Below, one piece after another: positions 17,790 through 27,711 of a stretch of DNA of 64,000 nt. The position numbers were made by a program, and so were the translations under genes. Within the stretch, counting starts at the first letter, position 1. Every line of letters starts with the position of its first letter. The DNA is from Phyllobacterium myrsinacearum (lineage in GTDB: Bacteria > Pseudomonadota > Alphaproteobacteria > Rhizobiales > Rhizobiaceae): positions 248,001 to 312,000 of the forward strand of contig NZ_PVBT01000003.1 of NCBI RefSeq assembly GCF_002980555.1, in the 5' to 3' direction. The notes under the pieces are model-generated. The model had not been told where the DNA came from. It saw only the letters and a program-made list of their open reading frames with translations, and ran no database searches.

Positions 17790-19576
17790 CAGATCTCGGC
17801 CGGGAGAATCGCGGTGAAGCGGGCACCGAGATAGTTGTCGGGATCATTGGGATCGATAATGTTTTCCGCATTCAAGGTGCCGCCATGCGCCTCGATGATC
17901 TGGCGGCTGATGGAAAGGCCAAGGCCGGAGTTCTGGCCGAAAGCTTCGCCCGACGGGCGATCCGTGTAGAAGCGCTCGAAAATGCGGTCGATCTGTTCAA
18001 CGCGAATGCCCGGACCATTGTCTTCAACCAGAATGCGCACCCGGTCGCCCATGTGCTGCAGCGACACGGTGATAATGCCGCGCTCTTCCGGCACGAACGA
18101 ACGTGCGTTCTCAATCAGATTAGAAACGACCTGGCCGAGACGCAGGTCATGGCCGACCACAAAGAAGCCCTTCTTGTTGGCCGGCAGCTTGCCGACGACA
18201 AATTCGATCTGCGTATCCTTTTTGTTGCGCCGCACTTCGCGGGCAGCGGTCACCAGATTACCCAGCAGGAACTTGAGATCGACATGTTCGGAATCTTCGC
18301 GCGCCAGCTCGGCATCAAGGCGCGACGCATCGGAAATATCCGTGATCAGACGGTCCAGCCGGCGCACATCGTGCTGAATCACATCCATCAGACGCTTGCG
18401 CGAATCATCATTCTTGGCCAGCGGCAGAGTTTCCACGGCGCTTCGCAGCGACGTCAGCGGGTTTTTCAGTTCGTGGCTGACATCGGCGGCAAAGCTCTCG
18501 ATCGATTCGATGCGGGCATAGAGCGCATTGGTCATGTCGCGGATGGAGGTGGAAAGATGGCCGATTTCGTCCTGGCGTTCAGAAAAGTCAGGAATTTCCT
18601 CGCGATTCTTTACGCCGTGGCGCACACGGTCCGCGGCCGCAGCAAGACGGCGCAGCGGATTGGCGATGGTCGATGCCAGAAACAGCGACAGAATGGCCAT
18701 GACCAGCGCTGCAACCGTAAACACCCGGATAATGGCGTAACGTTCGCCCTGCACGATCTTGTCGATATCGCCGCCCTCCGTGGACAGCAGGAGCACACCA
18801 AGAACAGCGCGGAAACGCTGGATCGGAACCGCAACCGAAACAATCTGCTCGCCCTTCTCGGTCATGCGCACGAAGGTAGCTGGCTGTCCCGTCAGGGCTT
18901 TGACTATTTCAGGAAAGGAAGCGCCGTTGCCGCCGGGCTGTTCCTGATAGATCGGCAGATCGCTGCGGCGCAGCAGCCGGGTCATCCGGTTGGTCAGCCG
19001 CTCGAAAAAGCTCGGTTCATCGCCATCGATCGGCGGCAGCTCGTAGCGCAGCACCTGCCCGCGCGAGTAGAGGTGGCGCGAATCCAGCAGGAGATTCGAA
19101 TCGCGGTCATAAATGCGTGCGCGGGTGCGCGTCGGCTGGATCAGCTGCCGCAGGACCGGAGCCACGCGCTCGGGATTGATGGGGAAATCCAGATTATCCA
19201 GCACATCGGGCGATGGCGTTATGCTTTGTCCAGCCTGCAGTTCCAGCAATTTTTCAGGATCGACCGTAATGGAATTCGTATCAACCGTCGCTTCCGACGC
19301 AATGGCGGCCGCGATGATCTCGCCCTGCGTCATCAGGCTTTCCACACGCGCATCGATCAACCCGTCGCGGAACTGGTTGAGATACATGATGCCGGACAAA
19401 AGCACGGCAAGACCGGCAAGGTTGAGAAAGAGAATACGGCGGGTCAGGCTGGAAAACAGATAATTGCCGAAAAGCCGGTTGAGCGGTTGCAGCAACCGCC
19501 TCAAGGCGAGCGAACGCTTCCGGCGCATGACGGCGCTCTTGCGCGTAACATTGCTGCCTTGGAGTCCGGCTACCAT
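17789..19576 (-). CDS. chvG: Two-component sensor histidine kinase ChvG (BvrS/ExoS type)
   Basis: Membrane sensor of the ChvG/ChvI system, which in Agrobacterium, Sinorhizobium and Brucella responds to acidity and host conditions and controls envelope and virulence genes. It has an N-terminal membrane segment (LFLNLAGLAVLLSGIMYL), a periplasmic loop, a second membrane segment, a HAMP region, the H-box DVSHELKNPLTSL with a normal histidine, and ATPase motifs DNGPGIR and GLGLSISR. I use ATG 19576 because GAGG lies five bases before it; GTG 19657 and ATG 19612 are in frame but lack ribosome sites. It lies 147 bases downstream of chvI and overlaps hprK by one base. Confidence 0.95.
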   Translation of the reverse strand: MVAGLQGSNVTRKSAVMRRKRSLALRRLLQPLNRLFGNYLFSSLTRRILFLNLAGLAVLLSGIMYLNQFRDGLIDARVESLMTQGEIIAAAIASEATVDTNSITVDPEKLLELQAGQSITPSPDVLDNLDFPINPERVAPVLRQLIQPTRTRARIYDRDSNLLLDSRHLYSRGQVLRYELPPIDGDEPSFFERLTNRMTRLLRRSDLPIYQEQPGGNGASFPEIVKALTGQPATFVRMTEKGEQIVSVAVPIQRFRAVLGVLLLSTEGGDIDKIVQGERYAIIRVFTVAALVMAILSLFLASTIANPLRRLAAAADRVRHGVKNREEIPDFSERQDEIGHLSTSIRDMTNALYARIESIESFAADVSHELKNPLTSLRSAVETLPLAKNDDSRKRLMDVIQHDVRRLDRLITDISDASRLDAELAREDSEHVDLKFLLGNLVTAAREVRRNKKDTQIEFVVGKLPANKKGFFVVGHDLRLGQVVSNLIENARSFVPEERGIITVSLQHMGDRVRILVEDNGPGIRVEQIDRIFERFYTDRPSGEAFGQNSGLGLSISRQIIEAHGGTLNAENIIDPNDPDNYLGARFTAILPAEI

Positions 19577-19723
19577 TTCTGCCTCAGAGTATCGCAAATT
19601 GGGCTGTCTCATCGCACTCAAAACACGCCGAGACAATCTTATTCTACTGCGGATCACGCATGGTTGACATTCCTATGCGTGATCTCCGGCCCATTTATAC
19701 GCAAACAACGGGAACAATCAGAA

Positions 19724-20443
19724 TCAAGTTTCGCGGAAGCGATACCCGACACCATAGAGTGTTTCGATCATATCGAAGTCATCGTCGACGACCTTGAACT
19801 TCTTGCGCAGGCGCTTGATGTGGCTGTCAATGGTCCGATCATCGACATAGACCTGTTCATCATAGGCCGCATCCATCAGCGCATCGCGGCTCTTGACGAC
19901 GCCTGGACGCTGCGCCAGGGAATGCAGGATGAGGAATTCCGTGACAGTCAGGGTCACGGGCTCACCCATCCAGGTGCAGGTATGCCGTTCCTGGTCCATG
20001 ACAAGCTGACCGCGCTCCAGCGACTTGGCCTGGGGACTGCCCGGTTTTGCCGCGCCTTCGCGCGCCGCGACCCGGCGCAGCACCGCCTTGACGCGCTCAA
20101 CCAGAAGCCGCTGCGAGAACGGCTTCGTGATGAAGTCATCGGCACCCATCTTCAGGCCGAAGAGCTCATCAATCTCGTCATCCTTGGAGGTCAGGAAGAT
20201 AACGGGCAGATCGGATTTCTGGCGCAGCCGGCGCAGGAGCTCCATACCATCCATCCGCGGCATCTTGATATCGAAAATAGCCAGATTGGGCGGACGGGCC
20301 ATCAAACCATCGAGTGCAGACGCGCCATCGGTGTAGGTCTCGACGCGGTAACCTTCCGATTCAAGCGCAATCGATACGGACGTCAGAATGTTGCGGTCGT
20401 CATCAACGAGCGCAATGGTCTGCATTGCGGGTACTTCCCTCAT
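19724..20443 (-). CDS. chvI: Two-component response regulator ChvI (BvrR type)
   Basis: OmpR-family regulator paired with ChvG. The receiver domain begins [13 protein letters not shown], with the phospho-acceptor aspartate in [10 protein letters not shown] and the conserved lysine in FITKPFSQ. The C-terminal winged helix ends [22 protein letters not shown], near-invariant in rhizobial ChvI. I start at ATG 20443 (MREVPAMQT), which has AAGGAA nine bases upstream and gives a 239-residue protein; ATG 20425 is also possible. It heads the leftward chvI-chvG-hprK cluster, and its promoter must lie in the 455-base gap before the MarR-type gene. Confidence 0.96.
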   Translation of the reverse strand: MREVPAMQTIALVDDDRNILTSVSIALESEGYRVETYTDGASALDGLMARPPNLAIFDIKMPRMDGMELLRRLRQKSDLPVIFLTSKDDEIDELFGLKMGADDFITKPFSQRLLVERVKAVLRRVAAREGAAKPGSPQAKSLERGQLVMDQERHTCTWMGEPVTLTVTEFLILHSLAQRPGVVKSRDALMDAAYDEQVYVDDRTIDSHIKRLRKKFKVVDDDFDMIETLYGVGYRFRET

Positions 20444-20713
20444 GCCCTGCTTTTCCTTGTCTAAAAGGTTAAATCCGACCGTGCTTGTGCCGGACAAATT
20501 AGGTACAAAATGTGGCACAGATCAAAACTCATGTCACCCATTGTCATTTTCGCATGACGGCTACCGGCGATTGCTCGCGTCATCGGCGGTTATTCAAGAC
20601 GTTTCCCGCATGCTGAAAAGGATGGTTCCATCGGCGATCCCCGGCGCTGTTCCAGGCTCGTTTCTGATGCGGCTTCACCGCATAGGCGACAGGCTGCGCT
20701 CAACAATCCTTGC

Positions 20714-20745
20714 TCGAACCTATCTCAGTTTCGCCTCAGGTTCGA
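20714..20745. repeat. Inverted repeat in the chvI / marR-type intergenic region
   Basis: TCGAACCT at 20714-20721 and AGGTTCGA at 20738-20745 form perfect 8-bp arms around a 16-base spacer. The 455-base divergent gap (20444-20898) otherwise shows no gene I would support; it must hold the chvI promoter and that of the MarR-type gene. Purpose of the repeat is unknown. Confidence 0.4.
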
Positions 20746-20898
20746 ATAATTTCCCGTTCAGCTTGCCATGATATCGAGCGCGTGGTCTGCTTCGAACAAC
20801 TCAAGGATGGATAGCTCATTCTCCGATAGGCCCGCTTGCCAGATGTTACCTGGTACAGAAAGCTGGTTTTGTCTGTTTCCCTGACAAAAGGTTGTAAC

Positions 20899-21378
20899 AT
20901 GCCACATCATCTTGATAGCCATCACGCGCATTCAAACCTCCTTGAATTCGCCAAGGAAACCGACCGGGCCCAGCGGCGCTATGAAAATTTCCTGCAGCAT
21001 GAATTGACGCGGTGCGGGATATTCAATCTTGCGCCTGCGCATTTCCAGATCCTTGTGGCGATTACCGCAGCAGGATCGACTGTCAAAAATCTGGCGGCCA
21101 ATTCCGGCGTGCACGGCTCCAATCTCTCCTATTACCTCAAACATCTGGAGAAGCATGATTATATCCTGCGGGCCAATGTGCGCGACGATCAAAGATACCT
21201 GTTTATTAAACAAACCAGGAAAGCAAAGGCATTGATTGCCAATCTGTCGCGTGATGCCGCGCGCCGCGTGGAGGCTGCCTGGAATGAGTTGGAGGACAAG
21301 GACAAGAATGCGCTGCATGACGTTCTGGTCAAAATATCGCTTAGCCTAGCGGCCACGCTCCCGCCCCGCAACGCATAA
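20899..21378 (+). CDS. MarR-family transcriptional regulator
   Basis: A 159-residue winged-helix protein. The DNA-binding part is visible as AHFQILVAITAAGSTVKNLAANSGVHGSNLSYYLKHLEKHDYI followed by the wing residues RDDQRYLFIKQT (described here in part, about residues 45-115). The start at ATG 20899 has AAAGG seven bases upstream, so I drop the longer in-frame extension from 20836. It stands alone and divergent from chvI. Effector and target genes cannot be told from sequence; autoregulation is common in the family. Confidence 0.85.
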   Translation: MPHHLDSHHAHSNLLEFAKETDRAQRRYENFLQHELTRCGIFNLAPAHFQILVAITAAGSTVKNLAANSGVHGSNLSYYLKHLEKHDYILRANVRDDQRYLFIKQTRKAKALIANLSRDAARRVEAAWNELEDKDKNALHDVLVKISLSLAATLPPRNA

Positions 21379-21555
21379 TCCCTGATCGCGGCAAACGCCC
21401 GTGCCGCCGGAGTTCAGCCAGGAAAGATGCGAACGTCGGAGGCAGCGACAATGGATGCGCGCTTTCGCTTCGTCTTCCCGCCGGCGGCAGCAATTGCCAC
21501 GACAGTGCCATTCGTCGTAAACATTGCGTCCACTTGGCATCGGAGGAGGTGCAAC

Positions 21556-21948
21556 ATGGACCGGTTTACTGGCGGTTGCCTGTGCGGCAACGTTCGGCTT
21601 GTGGCGTCGGGACGGCCATACCGGGTCGGCCTTTGCCACTGTCTCGACTGCCGCAAACATCATGGCGCGCTTTTTCACACATCGGCGATATTCCCCCGGG
21701 ATGCGGTGGTGATCGAGGGCGAAACACGCGACTATGCCGGGCGGTTTTTCTGTCCCCGCTGCGGCTCATCGGTTTTTGCCTGCACCGCGGACGAAGTCGA
21801 AGTGAACCTCGGCTCCCTGGATGCGCCCGACCAATTGAGGCCCACCTACGAACTCTGGACCATCCGTCGCGAGTCCTGGTTGCCGGCGTTTACGCTCACA
21901 AAACGATACGATCGCGACCGTGACACAGCGAGCCGCTTTGAGGCTTAG
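21556..21948 (+). CDS. GFA (glutathione-dependent formaldehyde-activating) family zinc protein
   Basis: A 130-residue protein with the GFA zinc-binding pattern: GGCLCGNVRL near the N-terminus, LCHCLDCRKHHGALF, and FFCPRCGSSVF. These cysteines bind structural and catalytic zinc in Gfa of Paracoccus, though most family members are uncharacterised. The ATG at 21556 is preceded by GGAGGAGG, a strong ribosome site, so I reject the longer frame from 21427. It stands between the MarR-type gene and pckA with gaps on both sides. The formaldehyde role itself is not shown by context. Confidence 0.85.
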   Translation: MDRFTGGCLCGNVRLVASGRPYRVGLCHCLDCRKHHGALFHTSAIFPRDAVVIEGETRDYAGRFFCPRCGSSVFACTADEVEVNLGSLDAPDQLRPTYELWTIRRESWLPAFTLTKRYDRDRDTASRFEA

Positions 21949-22005
21949 ACCGCACGAACGGCGCCAAGCCGAAATCCGCTGCAGCGCGTCCTGTGGATTT
22001 CATGC

Positions 22006-22052
22006 GTTTAAAACGATTTAAAAAAATTTTAAATTCTTTAAATCGATTAAAC
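22006..22052. repeat. AT-rich inverted repeat between the GFA gene and pckA
   Basis: GTTTAAAACGATTTAAA (22006-22022) and TTTAAATCGATTAAAC (22037-22052) are near-perfect inverted copies around an AT-only spacer, 119 bases before pckA. It could be an operator for pckA or a structured region ending the GFA transcript. Confidence 0.5.
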
Positions 22053-22170
22053 ATTTGATACTGCTCATTTTTTCTGCTTTTGACCAGATGTAACCGCATT
22101 CATGCTGGAAGATGCATGAGGCGGCACACCTGAATTCGACCCCTGAACCTTCTTAAACAACGGCGGACAC

Positions 22171-23784
22171 ATGACTAGAGAGACCGGTATCCATAACGCG
22201 GCGATCGCGCTCGGCACCTCAGGCTTGAAGGAGCTTTCGGCGGTCTATTATAATTTCGGGGCCGCTGAGCTCTATGAGGAGACATTGCGGCGCGGCGAAG
22301 CACAGCTGACAGCGCAGGGTGCGCTGGTTGCAAGAACAGGCCAGCACACCGGCCGCTCGCCCAAGGACAAATTTGTCGTGCGTGATGCTTCAACGGAAAA
22401 TCATGTCTGGTGGGACAACAATGCCCCGATGACTCCGGAAGCATTCGCACTGCTTTATGCCGATTTTGCCGAGCATGCCAAAGGCAAGGACGTTTTCGTC
22501 CAGGACCTCATCGGCGGTGCAGACGCCGATTACAGCCTGAACACCCGCGTTATCACCGAATTCGCCTGGCATTCGCTGTTCATCCGCAATCTTCTGATCC
22601 GGCCGGATCGCGAGGCACTGGCAAGTTTCGTGCCCAAGATGACGATTATCGATCTGCCGTCATTCCGCGCCGACCCCAAGCGGCATGGAACACGCACGGA
22701 GACGGTCATTGCTGTTGACCTGACGCGGATGATCGTTCTCATTGGCGGTTCAGCCTATGCCGGTGAAATGAAGAAGTCGGTTTTCACGGCGCTCAACTAT
22801 CTCCTGCCTGCAAAAGGTGTCATGCCTATGCACTGCTCGGCCAATGAAGGCCCGGATGGCGATACAGCGGTCTTTTTCGGCCTTTCCGGCACCGGCAAAA
22901 CAACGCTTTCGGCTGATCCGTCGCGGACATTGATCGGCGACGATGAACACGGCTGGGGCGAGCACGGCGTTTTCAACTTCGAGGGCGGCTGCTACGCCAA
23001 GACAATCCGTCTCTCGGCTGAAGCCGAACCGGAAATCTACGCAACGACGCAGCGTTTTGGCACCGTGCTTGAAAATGTCGTACTTGATGAAAACCGGGTT
23101 CCGGATTTCAACGATGGCTCCCTGACTGAAAACACCCGCTGCGCCTATCCCCTGGATTTCATTCCGAATGCATCCAAGACCGGCAAGGCAAGCCATCCGA
23201 AGAATATCATCATGCTGACGGCGGATGCTTTCGGCGTCATGCCGCCCATTGCCAAGCTGACACCGGCGCAGGCCATGTACCACTTCCTGTCCGGCTACAC
23301 CGCAAAGGTCGCCGGTACGGAGCGCGGTGTAACGGAACCGGAAGCCACCTTCTCGACCTGCTTCGGTGCGCCCTTCATGCCCCGCCACCCCTCTGAATAC
23401 GGCAACCTGCTGCGCCAGCTTATCGCCGAACATGGCGTTGACTGCTGGCTGGTGAACACCGGATGGACCGGCGGCGCCTATGGAACAGGCAAGCGCATGC
23501 CCATCAAGGCAACCCGCGCCCTTCTGACCGCAGCGCTCGACGGTTCGCTCAAAGGCGCCGAGTTCCGCGCCGATCCGAACTTTGGTTTTGCCGTGCCGGT
23601 GGCTGTTCCCGGCGTGGACGAAGCCATCCTTGATCCGCGCTCGACCTGGGCTGACAAGCAGGCCTATGACCTGCAGGCCAAGAAACTGGTTGATATGTTC
23701 GTCGTCAATTTCGGTAAGTTCGAAAGCCACGTCGATAGCGATATCCGCGCTGCGGCGCCGCATACGCCGGTTGCTGCGGAATAA
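22171..23784 (+). CDS. pckA: Phosphoenolpyruvate carboxykinase (ATP)
   Basis: First committed enzyme of gluconeogenesis: oxaloacetate + ATP to phosphoenolpyruvate + CO2 + ADP. The 537-residue protein is the ATP type, with the kinase-1a P-loop [10 protein letters not shown] at about residues 237-246, the metal-binding GDDEHGWG, and the substrate region [14 protein letters not shown] near the N-terminus. In rhizobia pckA lies close to chvGI, as here, and is needed for growth on organic acids. It is transcribed away from chvI with a 222-base upstream gap holding an inverted repeat, and ends at a strong terminator. Confidence 0.97.
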   Translation: MTRETGIHNAAIALGTSGLKELSAVYYNFGAAELYEETLRRGEAQLTAQGALVARTGQHTGRSPKDKFVVRDASTENHVWWDNNAPMTPEAFALLYADFAEHAKGKDVFVQDLIGGADADYSLNTRVITEFAWHSLFIRNLLIRPDREALASFVPKMTIIDLPSFRADPKRHGTRTETVIAVDLTRMIVLIGGSAYAGEMKKSVFTALNYLLPAKGVMPMHCSANEGPDGDTAVFFGLSGTGKTTLSADPSRTLIGDDEHGWGEHGVFNFEGGCYAKTIRLSAEAEPEIYATTQRFGTVLENVVLDENRVPDFNDGSLTENTRCAYPLDFIPNASKTGKASHPKNIIMLTADAFGVMPPIAKLTPAQAMYHFLSGYTAKVAGTERGVTEPEATFSTCFGAPFMPRHPSEYGNLLRQLIAEHGVDCWLVNTGWTGGAYGTGKRMPIKATRALLTAALDGSLKGAEFRADPNFGFAVPVAVPGVDEAILDPRSTWADKQAYDLQAKKLVDMFVVNFGKFESHVDSDIRAAAPHTPVAAE

Positions 23785-23806
23785 TCCACTGCCCTTGGCA
23801 AATAGA

Positions 23807-23843
23807 GGCCCTGCCGATCGTCGGCGGGGCCTTTTGCTTTTTC
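23807..23843 (+). terminator. Rho-independent terminator of pckA
   Basis: GGCCCTGCCGA (23807-23817) pairs with TCGGCGGGGCC (23821-23831) apart from one internal mismatch, followed by TTTTGCTTTTT. It lies 22 bases after the pckA stop. Confidence 0.9.
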
Positions 23844-23893
23844 AGTCCGGTAAGAACCTTTCCGCCCGGAAAAGATTAGGGTACCAATCCCCC

Positions 23894-24331
23894 ATGGACG
23901 AGAACCGCAGCCAAATCAAAATCACCAACCGGATCTTCATTGATGAAGATGATCTGGAGGAGAGTTTTATCCGTTCGGCGGGTCCCGGCGGCCAGAATGT
24001 CAACAAGGTCTCAACCGCCGTGCAACTGCGTTTTTTTGCGGCACGGGCGGGATTGCCGGACGATGTATTGGCACGGCTGCTGAAACTGGCCGGGCAGAGG
24101 GGCACCAAGGACGGCGACGTGCTTATCGAGGCAAGCCGCTTTCGCACGCAGGAGCGCAACCGGGAAGACGCGCGCGAACGCATGGTTGCCTTGATCGCCA
24201 AAGCGGCCGAACCGCCGCCACCGCCACGCAAGAAAACCAGGCCGACAAAGGGATCCATCGAGCGCCGCCTGAAAGTAAAAGCCGGTCGATCCGACGTCAA
24301 AAAGATGCGTGGACGGGTCAAAGGAGATTAG
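23894..24331 (+). CDS. arfB: Alternative ribosome-rescue factor ArfB (YaeJ) / class I release-factor-like hydrolase
   Basis: A 145-residue peptidyl-tRNA hydrolase that frees stalled ribosomes without needing a stop codon. It has the peptide-release GGQ motif in SAGPGGQNVNKVSTAVQLRF and a positively charged C-terminal tail (KKTRPTKGSIERRLK, then further Lys/Arg) that enters the empty mRNA channel. It lacks the codon-recognition domain of RF1/RF2, as expected for ArfB. Start is ATG 23894 (MDENRSQIKI); a longer upstream frame is only the overlap with the end of pckA. Downstream is the LysM/BON gene. Confidence 0.93.
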   Translation: MDENRSQIKITNRIFIDEDDLEESFIRSAGPGGQNVNKVSTAVQLRFFAARAGLPDDVLARLLKLAGQRGTKDGDVLIEASRFRTQERNREDARERMVALIAKAAEPPPPPRKKTRPTKGSIERRLKVKAGRSDVKKMRGRVKGD

Positions 24332-24440
24332 TGGAGGGAACAGAACGTGAGCGGCGGTCGTTATTCTTTGCTTTTCAAGCGCGATGGGGAATGTAACAAC
24401 GCTATTCGTCGGTTTGAACAATCAACAAGGAGAGCCAGAC

Positions 24441-24899
24441 ATGGGACTATTCGATTTTGTTAAATCAGTCGGCAAGAAAGTCGGCATCGGCAATGACGAG
24501 CCGCAGGCGGGCGATCTGAAGAAAGAGCTCGATTCGCACAATCTCGGAACGGACAAAGTTGACGTCGTCGTCGAAGGTGACAAGGCTATCCTCAAGGGCA
24601 GCGTTACCAACCAGGAAATTCTGGAGAAGGCCATTATTGCCGTTGGCAATTCGCTGGGGGTTTCCAAAGTCGACACGGGTGCGTTGACTGTTGACAACAC
24701 AACCACCGGTTCTGTGGCCAAGGATCCCGTCTTCTACACCGTCAAGAGCGGCGACAATTTGTGGAAGATCGCGGAAGCGGTCTATGGCAAGGGCAAGGGC
24801 GTGAAGAACACCGCGATCTTCGAAGCCAACAAGCCCATGCTGACCAGCCCGGACAAGATTTATCCCGGCCAGGTTCTGCGTATTCCGTCCATCGACTGA
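24441..24899 (+). CDS. kbp: BON and LysM domain protein, Kbp/YgaU-like
   Basis: A 152-residue protein close to E. coli YgaU/Kbp in size and layout: an N-terminal GLFDFVKSVGKKVG stretch, a BON domain (DKVDVVVEGDKAILKGSV region, about residues 38-95), and a C-terminal LysM domain (FYTVKSGDNLWKIAEAVYG to YPGQVLRIPSID). Kbp in E. coli binds potassium and is induced by osmotic stress. The ATG at 24441 has AAGGAG upstream, so the longer frame from 24384 is not used. No signal peptide is evident, which fits a cytoplasmic protein rather than a wall-bound one. Confidence 0.88.
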   Translation: MGLFDFVKSVGKKVGIGNDEPQAGDLKKELDSHNLGTDKVDVVVEGDKAILKGSVTNQEILEKAIIAVGNSLGVSKVDTGALTVDNTTTGSVAKDPVFYTVKSGDNLWKIAEAVYGKGKGVKNTAIFEANKPMLTSPDKIYPGQVLRIPSID

Positions 24900-24915
24900 T
24901 CGCGCCAATGTCAGG

Positions 24916-24955
24916 CAAAGACCCGGCTCGTCCGTAAGTCCGGGTCTTTGCTTCC
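24916..24955 (+). terminator. Probable terminator after the LysM/BON gene
   Basis: A perfect 11-bp stem CAAAGACCCGG / CCGGGTCTTTG (24916-24926 with 24940-24950) follows the stop by 17 bases. The pyrimidine tail (CTTCCCTCCC) is weak in uridine. Confidence 0.75.
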
Positions 24956-24973
24956 CTCCCGTCAGGTTATGTC

Positions 24974-25588
24974 ATGCTCCAGCTTGCGCCCGGCATTCGC
25001 TATTTCCCGGACTATCTCAGCCTGGCCGAACAGGTGGCCCTTGTGGACGAAATCAGATCCATCGTTGCCGAGGCCCCGCTTTATATTCCCGCCATGCCCA
25101 AAACCGGCAAGGAAATGAGCGTGCGGATGACCAATTGCGGTGCGCTCGGCTGGGTGACGGACAAGGAGCGGGGCTACCGCTACCAGGCCGTTCATCCCGT
25201 TACGCAAAAGCCCTGGCCCGCCATTCCGTCGCGCCTTCTAACCCTCTGGGAAAATGTCGGAAACTATCCGCTGGCCCCGGAAGCCTGCCTCGTCAATTTT
25301 TACGCCGAAACGGCAAAGATGGGGTTGCATCAGGACCGCGACGAGCAGAATTTTTCCGCCCCCGTTGTCTCCATATCTCTCGGGGACAGCTGCCTCTTCC
25401 GCTTCGGCGGCGTGCAGCGCAGCGACAAGACCCAATCCATCCGCTTGAAAAGCGGCGATGTCATTGTCCTGGGAGACGAAGGCCGGCTGGCCTTCCACGG
25501 TGTTGACCGGATCTATCCCGGCACGTCGACGCTGCTGAAAGCTCCGGGCAGGATCAACCTGACATTGAGGCGGGTCACAGCTTCCTGA
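24974..25588 (+). CDS. alkB: AlkB-type Fe(II)/2-oxoglutarate DNA dioxygenase
   Basis: A 204-residue AlkB that removes methyl groups from 1-methyladenine and 3-methylcytosine by oxidation. The iron ligands are visible as HxD in GLHQDRDE and the distal histidine in AFHGVDRI; the 2-oxoglutarate arginines are in RINLTLRR at the C-terminus. [11 protein letters not shown] before the HxD is typical. Its end overlaps the end of convergent coaA by 14 bases (25575-25588). No ada or other adaptive-response gene is adjacent, so regulation is not visible here. Confidence 0.94.
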   Translation: MLQLAPGIRYFPDYLSLAEQVALVDEIRSIVAEAPLYIPAMPKTGKEMSVRMTNCGALGWVTDKERGYRYQAVHPVTQKPWPAIPSRLLTLWENVGNYPLAPEACLVNFYAETAKMGLHQDRDEQNFSAPVVSISLGDSCLFRFGGVQRSDKTQSIRLKSGDVIVLGDEGRLAFHGVDRIYPGTSTLLKAPGRINLTLRRVTAS

Positions 25589-26531
25589 GCGCCACTTCCT
25601 CGATGAGGTGATTGCCGCCCTTGCGCAAGATCAGGTCGGCGCGCGGGCGGGTCGGCAGGATGTTTTCCTTCAGGTTCTTCAAATTGATGCTGGTCCAGAG
25701 ATTTTCGGCAATCGCCAGGGCCGAATCATCCGAAATCGTGGAATAGCGATGGAAGAAGGAGCTGGGATCCTTGAACGCGGTTTCACGCAACCGCATGAAA
25801 CGGTTGATGTACCACTTGTGGATCTGGTTTTCGTCCGCATCGATATAGATCGAGAAGTCGAAGAAGTCCGAAACGAATGGCACCATTTTGCCGTCTTCCG
25901 GCAGGTCGCGGACCTGCAGCACATTGATACCTTCGAAAATCAGGATGTCGGGTGCGTCAACGGTCTGATACTTGCCCTGCAGCACATCATAGGTCAGATG
26001 CGAATAGAGCGGCGCATTGACATTGCGCTGGCCGGCCTTGATCTGTGAGAGGAAGCGCAAAAGCATGCCGACATCATAGCTCTCGGGAAAACCCTTGCGC
26101 TCCATCAGGCCCTTTGAGCGCAAAACCTCGTTCGGGTAGAGAAACCCGTCCGTTGTCACCAGATCCACCTTGGGGCTTGAGGGCCAGCGGGCCAGAAGTT
26201 CCTTCAGAATGCGGGCCGTCGTTGATTTTCCCACGGCCACCGAGCCGGCAATGCCGATGATGAACGGCGTCTTGAAGGCGTCGCCCGTGTTGAGGAACTG
26301 CCGCCGCTGATAGAACAGCAGCTGGCTTGCCTCCACATGGGCCGACAAAAGCCGCGACAGCGAGAGGTAAATCCGGTTTACCTCATCAAGATCGATGGGG
26401 TCGCCGAGCGAGCGCAGGCGCTTGACCTCGTCATAGGTCAGCGTCATCGGCGTGTCGGCACGAAACTCCGCCCAGCGCTCCGCGCTAAAAAACCGGTAGG
26501 GTGAAAATTCGCTGGGTGCCAACTGATCCAT
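25575..26531 (-). CDS. coaA: Type I pantothenate kinase
   Basis: First and controlling step of coenzyme A synthesis: ATP-dependent phosphorylation of pantothenate. The P-loop is [15 protein letters not shown], followed by FLYPNEVL and [11 protein letters not shown], all typical of prokaryotic type I PanK, which is feedback-inhibited by CoA. From ATG 26531 ([12 protein letters not shown]) it is 318 residues, matching E. coli CoaA; a GGGG stretch precedes this start. Longer in-frame starts up to 26588 would overlap hisE. It is the last gene of the hisB-to-coaA leftward run, an arrangement usual in Rhizobiales. Confidence 0.95.
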   Translation of the reverse strand: MDQLAPSEFSPYRFFSAERWAEFRADTPMTLTYDEVKRLRSLGDPIDLDEVNRIYLSLSRLLSAHVEASQLLFYQRRQFLNTGDAFKTPFIIGIAGSVAVGKSTTARILKELLARWPSSPKVDLVTTDGFLYPNEVLRSKGLMERKGFPESYDVGMLLRFLSQIKAGQRNVNAPLYSHLTYDVLQGKYQTVDAPDILIFEGINVLQVRDLPEDGKMVPFVSDFFDFSIYIDADENQIHKWYINRFMRLRETAFKDPSSFFHRYSTISDDSALAIAENLWTSINLKNLKENILPTRPRADLILRKGGNHLIEEVALRKL

Positions 26532-26584
26532 GACGTCCCCATCCCTTTGCCGTTCAAACGCCTGTGATTTAAACATGGATGTGC

Positions 26585-26908
26585 TCAACCATGTCCACGG
26601 GCGGCTTTTTCTTCAAGTCCGGTCTGTGCCGTACGCCGTTCGAGTTCCGCCAGGACGTCATCAAGCCTGACGCCCGAAAGTCCAAGAACAACAAGAAGAT
26701 GATAGAGCAAATCGGCGCTTTCCGAAACAACGCCTTGCGCGTCGCCGGAGACGGCAGCGATAACGGTTTCAACCGCCTCTTCGCCAAGCTTCTGGCTCGC
26801 TTTTCCAATGCCCTTGGCGTAGAGGCTGGCGGTATAGGACTTGGTATCCGATGATGCCGCGCGTTGCGCAACGATCCGTTCCAGATCCGCAAGGGTGAAG
26901 CTTGTCAT
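26585..26908 (-). CDS. hisE: Phosphoribosyl-ATP pyrophosphatase
   Basis: Second step of histidine synthesis: PR-ATP to PR-AMP. A 107-residue stand-alone HisE (not fused to HisI), with the MazG-like metal-binding pattern [12 protein letters not shown] and [12 protein letters not shown]. The ATG at 26908 overlaps the hisF stop (TGATG), implying translational coupling. Followed by coaA after 53 bases. Confidence 0.95.
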   Translation of the reverse strand: MTSFTLADLERIVAQRAASSDTKSYTASLYAKGIGKASQKLGEEAVETVIAAVSGDAQGVVSESADLLYHLLVVLGLSGVRLDDVLAELERRTAQTGLEEKAARGHG

Positions 26909-27711
26909 CACGCAACTCCGGTGAATGGGCGAATGGGGTCGAGGCGCATCGGGATGCCGGCTGCAGCCATATGAGCTTTTGCCTCGCCAATCGTGTAGGT
27001 GCCAAAATGAAAGATGGATGCGGCGAGCACGGCGGTGGCATGGCCTTCGAGAATGCCTTCGACCATATGGTCCAGATTGCCGACACCTCCCGACGCGATC
27101 ACGGGCACACGCACCGCATCGGCGACGGCCCGGGTGACCGGAATATCATAGCCGATCTTGGAACCATCGCGATCCATGGATGTCAGAAGGATTTCGCCGG
27201 CACCGAGATCAACCACCTTGCGGGCAAACTCAATCGCGTCGATGCCGGTTGCCTGCCGGCCGCCATGGGTGAAAATCTCCCAGCGATCGGCTTCACCCGG
27301 CTTCGATACTTTCTTGGCATCGATTGCCACGACGATGCACTGGTTGCCGAACTTGTCGGCAGCCTCGGCGATGAATTCGGGGTTCTTCACCGCTGCGGTA
27401 TTGATCGAGACCTTGTCCGCCCCGGCCAGCAGCAGCTTGCGGATGTCGGCAACCGTGCGCACGCCGCCGCCAACGGTCAGAGGCATGAAGCACTGTTCGG
27501 CCGTGCGCGCGACAACGTCAAAGATGGTTTCGCGATTGTCGGACGAGGCCGTGATGTCGAGGAAACAAAGCTCATCGGCACCGGCCGCGTCATAAGCCTT
27601 GGCCGCTTCGACGGGATCGCCGGCATCGATGAGATCGACAAAGTTCACGCCCTTGACGACACGTCCGTCCTTCACGTCGAGACAGGGGATAACACGGGCT
27701 TTGAGTGTCAT
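26908..27711 (-). CDS. hisF: Imidazole glycerol phosphate synthase subunit HisF
   Basis: The cyclase (beta/alpha barrel) subunit of IGP synthase; it uses ammonia channelled from HisH to turn PRFAR into imidazole glycerol phosphate and AICAR. 267 residues, starting [24 protein letters not shown], with the two-fold TIM-barrel phosphate sites VGGGVR and ASGGVGN. Overlaps hisA at its start (27708-27711, ATGA) and hisE at its end. Its partner HisH is two genes upstream in the same operon. Confidence 0.97.
   Translation of the reverse strand: MTLKARVIPCLDVKDGRVVKGVNFVDLIDAGDPVEAAKAYDAAGADELCFLDITASSDNRETIFDVVARTAEQCFMPLTVGGGVRTVADIRKLLLAGADKVSINTAAVKNPEFIAEAADKFGNQCIVVAIDAKKVSKPGEADRWEIFTHGGRQATGIDAIEFARKVVDLGAGEILLTSMDRDGSKIGYDIPVTRAVADAVRVPVIASGGVGNLDHMVEGILEGHATAVLAASIFHFGTYTIGEAKAHMAAAGIPMRLDPIRPFTGVA

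Noticed and set aside
17885-20464. An 859-codon plus-strand frame opposite chvG and chvI
   Set aside because: Covers two certain genes on the other strand plus their gap; no domains and no plausible start.
24347-24463. A 38-codon frame with GGAGG eight bases before its GTG, overlapping the start of the LysM/BON gene
   Set aside because: It is in a different frame of a gene with its own good ribosome site, and I cannot show selection for it; it may be a leftover ribosome site only.
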